DNA of 64,000 nt, from contig NZ_KZ679039.1 in assembly GCF_003024195.1 (NCBI RefSeq), positions 474,285 to 538,284 of the forward strand, in the 5' to 3' direction. The DNA is from Streptomyces dioscori. GTDB lineage: Bacteria; Actinomycetota; Actinomycetes; Streptomycetales; Streptomycetaceae. Below the pieces are notes generated by a model, which searched no databases, was not told where the DNA came from, and saw only the letters and a list, made by a program, of their open reading frames with translations. Numbering within the stretch: position 1 is the stretch's first letter; each line of letters starts with the position of its first letter. Of this stretch, positions 53,123 to 60,798 are shown piece by piece. The position numbers and the translations under genes were made by a program.

Positions 53123-53371
53123 CGTCCTGTTTCCTCCCCTTACCGCATCCCCCGGTGCTCCGACAGAGTGCCAAACTCCGGGGCTGGTGCGGAAGCTGGG
53201 GCGGTGCGACACGCGCGGTCTTCGTCTCACCGTCACGGCTCGATGACGGCAGGTCACGGAACCGGAGGGCCCTTGGCCGGTATGGAACAGGAGGCCCGGT
53301 GACCGGTGTCGCCGCACCGCATAGGCTGTCGACATCCGCGAACCTTCATTACGCCGCAGGGGGCAACCGCC

Positions 53372-54367
53372 ATGACGACAGGTCGGCTCGGGCAACAGGC
53401 CGCGCCGCCGAACGCGGCCTATGCCGGGCAGGTCGTGCACTTCCCGGATCCGGTGCGGGCGGCACGTCACCCGAGAGGGGTACGTGTGGACGAGGTCGGT
53501 TACCCCGACTTCTCGTTCTACGCACGTGCGGCCGCGGAGATCGCCGAACCGCCCGAGGGGTTCGGTGTCGACGAGCTGCGGCTGACCGACTACGTGTCGG
53601 CGAACGCAGCCCTGGCGGCTTCCGGCCATGATCTGTGGGACACGATCCCGGCGGTGGCGACTCCGCACGGCTGGACATGGCACCACGTGCCGCGCACGCG
53701 CCGGCTGGAGCTGGTGCCGGTCGAGGTGAAGGCGCTGCTGCGGCACCACGGCGGGCTCGCCACCGCGCTGGTCGACCAGGACAAGCGCGGCACCCGGCCG
53801 CTGCAGGAGACCCGCCCCGCGCACTTCGGGCTGCCGAAGGCGTCGGTCGCCGTGACCGAGCAGCAGGTGCAGGGCGTCGAGGAGGACCTCGGCTACCGGC
53901 TGCCCGGGGCGTACCGTTCCTTCCTGAAGGCCGCCGGCGGATGTGCGCCGGTGGGAGCCGCGCTGGACGCGGAGCTGGGGCTGCTGGTCGACCAGCCGTT
54001 CTTCACGGTGCGCGACGAGGCCGCCGTCAACGACCTCGTCTATGTCAACAAGTGCCTGCGGGACCATCTCACCAAGGACTACCTGGGAGTCGGTTTCGTG
54101 CAGGGCGGGCTGCTCGCGGTGAAGGTGAAGGGCGACCGGATCGGCTCGGTGTGGTTCTGCGCGTTCGACGACGCCCGTGACCAGGACGAGTGGCCGCCCG
54201 CGGAGCGCGTACAGCGGCTGCTGCTGCCCTGTGGTGACGACTTCGATCAGTTCCTGTCCCGGCTCGCGGGCAATCCGCCCGAGCTGGAGACGGTGGCGAA
54301 CCTGATGGTGGACGGCGGTTTCGCGACGGCGGTACCGGTGTCCGCCGTCTCTTCGGTGGGGGAGTGA
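53372..54367 (+). CDS. WHH-type nuclease domain fused to a SUKH domain
   Basis: The protein has 331 residues. The first half contains HDLWDTIPAVATPHGWTWHH, with the W-H-H motif at residues 103-105, then LELVPVEVKALLRHHGG. This spacing is the WHH branch of the HNH/EndoVII (treble-clef) nuclease toxins. The second half (about 160-310) is a SMI1/KNR4 SUKH domain: VTEQQVQGVEEDLGYRLPGAYRSFLKAAGGCAPVG, and LYVNKCLRDHLTKDYLGVGFVQGG, with WFCAFDDARDQDEWP. A predicted toxin and its immunity fold are thus on one chain, without a secretion signal. It starts 250 bp from, and divergent to, the deaminase gene and 7 nt before the next gene. Confidence 0.8.
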   Translation: MTTGRLGQQAAPPNAAYAGQVVHFPDPVRAARHPRGVRVDEVGYPDFSFYARAAAEIAEPPEGFGVDELRLTDYVSANAALAASGHDLWDTIPAVATPHGWTWHHVPRTRRLELVPVEVKALLRHHGGLATALVDQDKRGTRPLQETRPAHFGLPKASVAVTEQQVQGVEEDLGYRLPGAYRSFLKAAGGCAPVGAALDAELGLLVDQPFFTVRDEAAVNDLVYVNKCLRDHLTKDYLGVGFVQGGLLAVKVKGDRIGSVWFCAFDDARDQDEWPPAERVQRLLLPCGDDFDQFLSRLAGNPPELETVANLMVDGGFATAVPVSAVSSVGE

Positions 54368-54374
54368 GCGTCCG

Positions 54375-57182
54375 ATGGTGACCTTCGCGCAGGCGCAGGA
54401 ACGCGCCGAGGAATGGATCAACGCAGACGTGCCCGGCTACCAGCACCGAGAGGTGCGGGTCCGGGAGTTCGAACTCGGCTTCGTGGTGTGGGCGGAGGAC
54501 CGGGCCGAGGGCCCGCGTTCCGACGGCGGCGCCCAGCGGCTCGTCATCGCGCGCGACAGCGGGGAGGCCACCCTGTGGCCCTCGCTGCCGGTGGGCGAGG
54601 TGATCCGCCGGTACGAGGAGGAGTACGGCGTGTCGGCGGGGGTGCCCGATCCGGCGCCCGCGCCGCCCGCGCGTGTGGACCTCAACCAGACGTCGTTCCT
54701 GCTGACTCCGCCGGAGTGGCTGCAGGAGGCCGCGGACCGGATGGGAATCCCGGACCGCCGGGACGCCACGTCCGGCGGGGCCGCGGGCCGGCCGTCGGAC
54801 GGCGCCGGGTCGCGGCCCGCCGCCGAGGTCAGTGACGCGGTTCCCGCCGCCCATGGCGCTTCTCCGGTCGACGCGGTTCCGCCGTCCGACGCGATTCCCG
54901 CAGCTCCTTCAGCTCCTGCCGCCCCTGCCGCTCCTGGCGGATTTGTGGGTTCGCTGCCCGAGACGCTGCCTGGGCCGCCCGCCGGTTCGCCGGAGCCCGC
55001 CGCTCCGAGCGGTGGCACGGCGTGGCCCGCCGCCGGAGGGAGCGCCTCCGGTGCTGCCCCCGTGCCCGCCGACGCGACCCCGTGGGCCGGGACCGACACC
55101 AACGCCGAGGCGGGGGACGACCGTTCCGTGCCGCTGCCGGCGACGGTGTACGCGCCGCAGATCCGCGATGTCGGACCCGGTGGTACGCCGCCCGAGGCCG
55201 AGCCCGAGGCCAGGACCAAGCTGATCTCGGGCGGCAGCCGGCTGCCGCGCACGAGTGTCTCGCCCGCCCTCGACGACCCGGCGCCGCCCGGTGCGGCGCC
55301 GGACGGGCCCTCCTCGTACGGCCATCCGCAGAACGCCGGGCCGGGTACGCCCCCTCCGGGTACGCCTCCTCCGGGCGCGCCCTCGTACGGCTACCCGCAG
55401 GGCACTCCGCAGCCGCCGCCCGCTCCGAGTGCGCCGGGCCGGCCGCTGCCGCCGGGCGCCGGTGACATCGCGGACGCGGCGACCAGCAAGGCGCAGGGCC
55501 CGCCGCGTGGCGCGCGGGGTGCGAACGCGCCCGGTACGCCGCCGCCTCCCGGGGCGCCCGGTACGCCGGGAGCGCGGCCGGGCGGTCCCGCTCCGGCGTC
55601 CGGGCCCGGTGCGCCGGGTGTGCCGGCCGGTGGATACGTACCGACGCAGTTCGTCTCGCAGCTCGGCCCGGACGGGCCGGAGGCGCCGGGTGGGCAGGCC
55701 GGTCCGGGTGGTTCCGGGGGGCCCGGGGGCCCGGGTGCTCCGCAGCCTCCGGGCGCCCCCGGTGCGCCCAACTCCCCGGGCGCTCCTGGTTCTCCCGGCG
55801 GCTCGGGTGGTTCCGGTGGTGTGCACCATGCCGCGACGGTGCTGGCCGGGCCCGCGGTCGGCGGTCCGGGTGCTCCGCAGCCTCCCGGCGCTCCGGGTGT
55901 GCCCGGTGCCCCGGGTGCCCCCGGCGCTCCGGGTGGTTCCGGCACCCCGGGTGGTACGCCGCCCGGTGGTGTGCACCATGCCGCGACCATGCTGGCCGGT
56001 CCGCCGGTCGGCGGGCCCGGTACGGCTCCGCCGCCGCCCCCCGCGCCCGGTATGCCTCCCGGCGGTCCGGGAACGCCGCCGCCCGCCCCGCACCTGGCCG
56101 GCCGGCCGCCGTTCCCGGGACAGCAGCAGCCCTTCCCGGGCCAGCCGATGCCCGGACAGCCCGGTCCCGGTCAGCAGCCCCCGGCCTACGGCTACCCGCA
56201 GCAGGGACAGCCCACGGTCGGCCCCGGCTACCAGGCGGTGCTGCGCTACCGCGCCCAGGACGGCAGCGAACAGCAGCTGATCCGGCGGTCCGCGCCCGGC
56301 ACCCCGCACCCGGAATGGCAGATCCTGCACGAGCTGCGGGCGATGAACGTGCCGCCGCAGCAGGTGCTCGAACTGCACACGGAGCTTGAGTCCTGCGAAC
56401 TGCCGGGCGCCTACTGCGCGCGGATGATCCGGGAGAGCTGGCCGCAGGCACGGATCACGAGCATCGCCTCGTACGGCACCGACCATGCGAGCCGTCAGCA
56501 GGGCATGGCCCAACTGCTCGCGCACCAGGGTGAGTTGCACCAAGTCGCGGACGGTCCGGCGCGGCCCGGACCGGTACGGGCGCCGTTGCCGCCGGTGCAG
56601 TCCGCGCCGCCGATCCCGCCGGAGGCCATCGGGCAGGAGCTGGCGGCGGCCTTCGGGCCCGGTCTGTTCCGGTTCGACCAGGCGGCGGTGTCCCGGCAGG
56701 GCGTACCGCCGATCGTGGCGCACACCCTGGTGGTGGCCGGGCTGCCCGTCGACATGAACCCGTTCTTCTGGGCGCAGGCCCAGCCGGGCCGTCCGGTGCC
56801 CACGCTCGCCGAACTGGCGCAGGAGCGTGGCATCCAGCCGGGCGCCGACGCGGGCTCGTACCTCGTCATGGGCAGTGACTTCGGCAAGGCGATCTGCGTC
56901 CAGTACGGGACCGCGAACATCGTGGCCGTGCCGGTGGAGGCGGGTCCCGGCGGTGCTCCCGTACCGCCGCAGTTCGTGAACACGGGGCTGCCCGAGTTCG
57001 CGCGCAGCCTCGCGCTGCTGGGCCGTATGTGGCGGCTTCGCTTCGGACTCAACCAGGAGCAGGCAGGGCGCTGGACCGTCGATTTCCAGGCGCAGTTGGC
57101 CGCGATCGACCCGGCGGCCCTCGGGTCACCGGAGAGCTGGTGGTCGGTGCTGCTGGAGCAGATGTGGGACGGCCTGCTCTGA
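54375..57182 (+). CDS. Multidomain protein: Imm35-like, Pro/Gly-rich spacer, deaminase, SUKH-4
   Basis: The protein has 935 residues. N-terminus (1 to about 85) resembles the small Imm35/YrhB-type fold (FAQAQERAEEWINADV, FELGFVVWAEDRAEG, LVIARDSGEATLWPSLPVGEVIRRYEEEYG). A collagen-like spacer of G-A-P and P-G repeats occupies about 230-610, with two copies of VHHAATVLAGP-type sequence. A deaminase-like domain follows: H-P-E at 645-647 as the HxE motif, WQILHELRAMNVPP, and a C-x6-C at Cys674 and Cys681 (HTELESCELPGAYC) as the second zinc motif. The last 190 residues (PPEAIGQELAAAFGPGLFRF ... VLLEQMWDGLL) resemble SUKH-4. It starts 7 nt after the WHH-SUKH gene, so the two are probably one operon. 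Confidence 0.75.
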   Translation: MVTFAQAQERAEEWINADVPGYQHREVRVREFELGFVVWAEDRAEGPRSDGGAQRLVIARDSGEATLWPSLPVGEVIRRYEEEYGVSAGVPDPAPAPPARVDLNQTSFLLTPPEWLQEAADRMGIPDRRDATSGGAAGRPSDGAGSRPAAEVSDAVPAAHGASPVDAVPPSDAIPAAPSAPAAPAAPGGFVGSLPETLPGPPAGSPEPAAPSGGTAWPAAGGSASGAAPVPADATPWAGTDTNAEAGDDRSVPLPATVYAPQIRDVGPGGTPPEAEPEARTKLISGGSRLPRTSVSPALDDPAPPGAAPDGPSSYGHPQNAGPGTPPPGTPPPGAPSYGYPQGTPQPPPAPSAPGRPLPPGAGDIADAATSKAQGPPRGARGANAPGTPPPPGAPGTPGARPGGPAPASGPGAPGVPAGGYVPTQFVSQLGPDGPEAPGGQAGPGGSGGPGGPGAPQPPGAPGAPNSPGAPGSPGGSGGSGGVHHAATVLAGPAVGGPGAPQPPGAPGVPGAPGAPGAPGGSGTPGGTPPGGVHHAATMLAGPPVGGPGTAPPPPPAPGMPPGGPGTPPPAPHLAGRPPFPGQQQPFPGQPMPGQPGPGQQPPAYGYPQQGQPTVGPGYQAVLRYRAQDGSEQQLIRRSAPGTPHPEWQILHELRAMNVPPQQVLELHTELESCELPGAYCARMIRESWPQARITSIASYGTDHASRQQGMAQLLAHQGELHQVADGPARPGPVRAPLPPVQSAPPIPPEAIGQELAAAFGPGLFRFDQAAVSRQGVPPIVAHTLVVAGLPVDMNPFFWAQAQPGRPVPTLAELAQERGIQPGADAGSYLVMGSDFGKAICVQYGTANIVAVPVEAGPGGAPVPPQFVNTGLPEFARSLALLGRMWRLRFGLNQEQAGRWTVDFQAQLAAIDPAALGSPESWWSVLLEQMWDGLL

Positions 57183-57266
57183 CGGACCGTCACTGAATCC
57201 GCCCCCAGCCGGGCGGCGGAATGCGCGGAGTGTCGCGTTATGAACACTTCCGTCTGATCCACCAAG

Positions 57267-58181
57267 ATGAGCGGCATGAGCAGCTCATCGGTGTCGTCGG
57301 TGTCCTCGGGCCCGTCCCAGTGCTTCGAGGCCGTACGGGGGCGGGGGTACCGCCCCGCCCAGGTCGACGCGTACGCCGCGGAGCTCTCGGCGGGGCGCGA
57401 CGCCGCCTGGGAGCGGGCCGCGCGGCTGACCGTGCTCGCCAGGGAGATGGAGTCCGAGGCGCTGCGACTGCGCGAGGTCGTGGCATCGCTCGCCCCCCAG
57501 ACGTACGAGACGCTGGGCGACCGGGCCCGGCGGCTCTTCGAGCTGGGCGAGGAGGAGGCCGCGGAACTGCGCGAGGACGCGGTGCGGCAGGCGCGCCGGA
57601 CCGTGGACGAGGCGCGCGCGACGGCCGAACGGGTACGCGAGGCCGCGCGGGCGGACGCGGACGAGATGCGCGCCGAGGCCGACGAACGGGCCCGGCACCG
57701 GCTGCTGGCCGCGCAGGCCGAGGCCGACGAGATGCGGATCTCCGCGCGGCGCGAGGTGAAGGAAGGGCGCGGCGAGGCGCTCGCCGCGCTGCGCGAGACG
57801 CGGCGGCGCGGGGAGAGCCTCGTCGCCGAGCAGGAGAAGGAGCACGCCGAGCGCTGGGAGCGGGCCGGATGCGAGGCCGCCGAGCGGGAGGCCGCGTTCG
57901 ACGCGCGCCACGAGGAGCTTGTCGCGCGCGCGGAGGCGGACGTGGCCGCGGCGGGGCGGGAGCTGGGCTCCGCGCAGGAGTCTGCGCGCCACCTCCAGGA
58001 GGACGCGGACGCCCGCGCGGCGGAACTCCTCGCGGAGGCCCGGATCCAGGAGGACCGGGTGGCCCGCGAGACGGAACGGGTCCTGCGGGAGCACGGCGAG
58101 CAGTGGGACGAGGTGCAGGCGCACATGGACCATGTCCGCAGCAGTCTCGCTGCGCTGACGGGGCGGGCGACGGCGGAGTAG
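57267..58181 (+). CDS. DivIVA-like coiled-coil protein
   Basis: The protein has 304 residues. After a serine-rich start comes a DivIVA-type N-terminal motif, FEAVRGRGYRPAQVDAYAAEL (about 20-40), which in DivIVA contacts membranes. The rest is an almost continuous coiled coil rich in A, E and R (ARRTVDEARATAERVREAARADADEMRAEADERA and repeats). It resembles the FilP/Scy and 'cellulose-binding' coiled-coil proteins of Streptomyces, which organise polar growth. It starts 85 bp after the toxin-like operon and may be independent of it. No strong ribosome site is visible; an ATG three codons later is possible. Confidence 0.8.
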   Translation: MSGMSSSSVSSVSSGPSQCFEAVRGRGYRPAQVDAYAAELSAGRDAAWERAARLTVLAREMESEALRLREVVASLAPQTYETLGDRARRLFELGEEEAAELREDAVRQARRTVDEARATAERVREAARADADEMRAEADERARHRLLAAQAEADEMRISARREVKEGRGEALAALRETRRRGESLVAEQEKEHAERWERAGCEAAEREAAFDARHEELVARAEADVAAAGRELGSAQESARHLQEDADARAAELLAEARIQEDRVARETERVLREHGEQWDEVQAHMDHVRSSLAALTGRATAE

Positions 58182-58210
58182 TCCCTCGCGGGGGTGGTCG
58201 TGTGCGGGGT

Positions 58211-58419
58211 GGCGGGGGCGGGCCCAAAGGATTGCGCAGTTCCCCGCGCCCCTGAGGGTGCGGGCCGGTGGGGGTTGGCCGCGCAGTTCCCCGCGCCCCT
58301 GAAGGCGGGGCTTCGCCCTCGCCCCCTAGGGTCGCGGGGAACGGCGCGCTCAGCCCCCACCCACCCGCACACCCCTAGGGGCGCGGGGAACTGCGCAATC
58401 CTTTGGGCCCGCCCCCGCC
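58211..58419. terminator. 43-bp perfect inverted repeat between convergent genes
   Basis: Arms 58211-58253 and 58377-58419 are perfectly complementary over 43 bp (left arm contains GGGCCCAAAGGATTGCGCAG). Between them lies a second, imperfect inverted repeat made of two more copies of the GC-rich intergenic family (about 58262-58295 and 58329-58362). The interval separates two convergent genes and begins 30 bp after one stop and ends 6 bp before the other. It is a likely bidirectional terminator. Confidence 0.8.
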
Positions 58420-58424
58420 GGAGG

Positions 58425-60032
58425 TCACTCCTTACGTGCGGCGCCCGCCAGGATCCAGCCCTCCACCGCCTCGTACCGGCGCCGGTGTTCCTCCCCCGCC
58501 CGCCGCCCCGAGGCGACCGTGCCGAGCCAGCCGAGGGCGAAGCCCAGGGGGATGGAGACGATGCCGGTCGTGGTGAACGGGAACCACGTGAAGTCGTGGT
58601 CCGGGAACGCCGAGATGGGCGACCCGGACACCAGATTCGTACCGGTCATCAGGATCAGCGTGCCGAGCGAGCCGCCGATGAGCGTGCACAGCAGCCCGCC
58701 CCGGGTGTACCGCCGCCAGAACAGGCTGTAGACCAGCGCGGGCGCGATCGCCGAGGCGCCCAGGCAGAACGACAGCGTGACCAGCGGCTGCAGGCTGTGG
58801 TGCTGGACGAGCGTGGCCAGCACGATCGCCGGAATGCCGACGGCCGCGGCCGACGCCCGCGCCAGTGTCATCTCGCGGCGCGGCGTGAGAGGTGCCTTGC
58901 GGTGCGCGAAGACGTCGTGGGCGAGGGAGTTGGCGCAGGCGAGGATCATGCCGGCGACGGAGGCGAGCAGCGTGAGGAAGAGCGCCGCGGTGACGGTGGT
59001 GAAGAGAAACGTCTCCGCGGTGGAGACGTCCGTCCCGAACGCGGCCCGGGAGCCCAGCAGATACGCCGTGTTGCCCTGCGGGTCCGCGCCGGCGATGGCC
59101 TCGCGCCCGATCAGTGCCGTCGCGCCGAAGCCGACGACCGTGATGACGAGGACGAACAGGGCCACGGCCGGTACCGCCCAGGACATCGAGCGGCGCACCT
59201 GACGGGCGCTGCCCGCCGTGTACATGCGCATGGTGATGTGCGGCAGACAGGCCCCGCCCAGTACCACCGTGAGCTGGGCGCTGATCATGTCGAGCCGTGG
59301 GCTGGGTCCGGTCGAGAACTGCAGGCCGGAGCTGAGGAAGGCGGACCCGGCCCCGCTGTTCTGCGCCGCCTGGCCGAAGAGGTCGCCCAGGCTCCAGTCG
59401 AACCTGTTGAGGATGAGCAGGGCGACGACGGCGCCGGAGCCGAGCAGCATCACGATCTTCAGGATCTGGATGAGCGCGGTGCCCTTCATACCGCCGATCG
59501 CCGCGTAGCTGATCATCAGGATGCCGAGGCCGATGATGCAGCCCGTCTTCAGGCCCTCGCTGGAGAAGCCGAGGATGAAGGCGAGCAGATCGCCGGTTCC
59601 GGCGAGTTGCACGAGCATCAGCGGGAGCAGTGCGGTCAGCGTCGCCGCGCACGCCGCGATCCGCACCGCCCGGCCGGGCATCCGCCGGGCCAGGGCGTCG
59701 CCCATGGTGAACCGGCCCGCGTTGCGCAGGGGTTCGGCCAGCAGGAACATCAGGAGCATGAGGGACAGGGCGGTGCTCAGGGCGAGTACGACCCCGTCGT
59801 GCCCGAAGAGCGCGATCACGCCGCCGGTGCCGAGGACGGTGGCGGCGGAGATGTAGTCACCGGCGATGGCGAGGCCGTTGCGCATGGGGGAGAGGCTGCC
59901 GTAGCCGGTGTAGAACTCGTCGAGGTCGTCGCGGTCGGGGCCGGTCATCACGCAGAGCAGCAGGGTGATGGTGGCCACGACGGTGAACGCCACCAGGGAC
60001 ATCGCCTGGGCGGAGTTGCTGAAGCCGGTCAC
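58425..60032 (-). CDS. Sodium:solute symporter, acetate/monocarboxylate (ActP) type
   Basis: The protein has 535 residues with about 13 transmembrane helices. FYTGYGSLSPMRNGLAIAGDYISAATVLG is the SSS signature region in ActP/MctC-like transporters. GGMKGTALIQILKIVMLLGSGAVV and ACANSLAHDVFA follow. Its start overlaps the stop of a DUF485 gene (ATGA), the usual yjcH-actP pairing. It imports acetate or related acids with sodium or protons. The gene is intact, unlike the symporter at 31778. Confidence 0.9.
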   Translation of the reverse strand: MTGFSNSAQAMSLVAFTVVATITLLLCVMTGPDRDDLDEFYTGYGSLSPMRNGLAIAGDYISAATVLGTGGVIALFGHDGVVLALSTALSLMLLMFLLAEPLRNAGRFTMGDALARRMPGRAVRIAACAATLTALLPLMLVQLAGTGDLLAFILGFSSEGLKTGCIIGLGILMISYAAIGGMKGTALIQILKIVMLLGSGAVVALLILNRFDWSLGDLFGQAAQNSGAGSAFLSSGLQFSTGPSPRLDMISAQLTVVLGGACLPHITMRMYTAGSARQVRRSMSWAVPAVALFVLVITVVGFGATALIGREAIAGADPQGNTAYLLGSRAAFGTDVSTAETFLFTTVTAALFLTLLASVAGMILACANSLAHDVFAHRKAPLTPRREMTLARASAAAVGIPAIVLATLVQHHSLQPLVTLSFCLGASAIAPALVYSLFWRRYTRGGLLCTLIGGSLGTLILMTGTNLVSGSPISAFPDHDFTWFPFTTTGIVSIPLGFALGWLGTVASGRRAGEEHRRRYEAVEGWILAGAARKE

Positions 60033-60499
60033 CGGTGTGCCTCCGCGCGCTTGGTGTCCAGGTCGGCCTGTTTTCTGAGCCGCTCGGCGATCGGGTCGAC
60101 GGTCCTGCGGGCGGTGTACTCGTACAGTCCGATCGCGGCGCCGGTGACGGGCACCTGGATCAGGCCGAGGAGCAGCCCGACGGTGAGGCCGTCGGTCACC
60201 TCGCTCGTCATCAGCGAGGGCGCGGTCGCCGACAGGACGAGGAACAGCGTGAAGTAGCCGAGCGCGGTCAGGGTCGCGACCCGCCGCTGCAGCCGGTACG
60301 CGGAACGCAGCACCCGGATGTCGCTGTGCTGTCCGAGCGCGCCGTGCCGGTGACGGTGCGGCCCGTCGGATCCGGGTTCCGGCTGCTGCTGCGACGGCGC
60401 CCAGGGGTAGGTGGAGTAGGACTGCGAGGAGTTGTACGGCGGTTGGTGGGGCGGACGGTGCGGTGGAACGGGATACGACGGGGACGTGTCGTAGGACAT
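60029..60499 (-). CDS. DUF485 membrane protein (symporter partner)
   Basis: The protein has 156 residues from the ATG at 60499 (AAGGAG upstream). A proline/serine/tyrosine/histidine-rich N-terminus (about 1-60) precedes a DUF485 core: LRSAYRLQRRVATLTALGYFTLFLVLSATAPSLM, then a second helix VGLLLGLIQVPVTGAAIGLYEY and RRTVDPIAERLRKQADLD. DUF485 proteins are encoded directly before ActP-type symporters, as here, and are probably accessory subunits. The N-terminal extension is longer than in E. coli YjcH. Confidence 0.88.
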   Translation of the reverse strand: MSYDTSPSYPVPPHRPPHQPPYNSSQSYSTYPWAPSQQQPEPGSDGPHRHRHGALGQHSDIRVLRSAYRLQRRVATLTALGYFTLFLVLSATAPSLMTSEVTDGLTVGLLLGLIQVPVTGAAIGLYEYTARRTVDPIAERLRKQADLDTKRAEAHR

Positions 60500-60655
60500 C
60501 CCGGTTCTCCTTGCGTGGCTCGGGTCCGATGTGGACCGCAGGGAGCGGGGGGTGGAGCGTGGACGCACGTTACTCGCAGGTAGCCGAGGGGCGCGAGGGT
60601 TTTGACAAACTGGCTGGTCGGTCTGTGGGTACTTCTGCGACCTGGGGTGTTACCC

Positions 60656-60719
60656 GAGTTAACTCACACTTTTGTGTCTTGAGTGACCACTTGTGATCTA
60701 AGTGTGAACAACTTGAGTG
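60656..60719 (+). promoter_or_regulatory. AT-rich control region packed with inverted and direct repeats
   Basis: Within 64 bp are GAGTTAACTC (60656-60665, perfect palindrome), ACAC-TTTT-GTGT (60666-60677), CACTT-N7-AAGTG (60688-60704), and CTTGAGTG twice (60678-60685 and 60712-60719). The 299-bp interval 60500-60798 is far more AT-rich than the neighbouring genes. It probably controls the large secreted protein gene at 60799. Confidence 0.5.
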
Positions 60720-60798
60720 CGCAGGTGCCTGGTTGTGATCGATACTCTCCATTCGACCAAGAAATTCTCATTAAAAATTAAAGAACGCGGGGGGAAGA

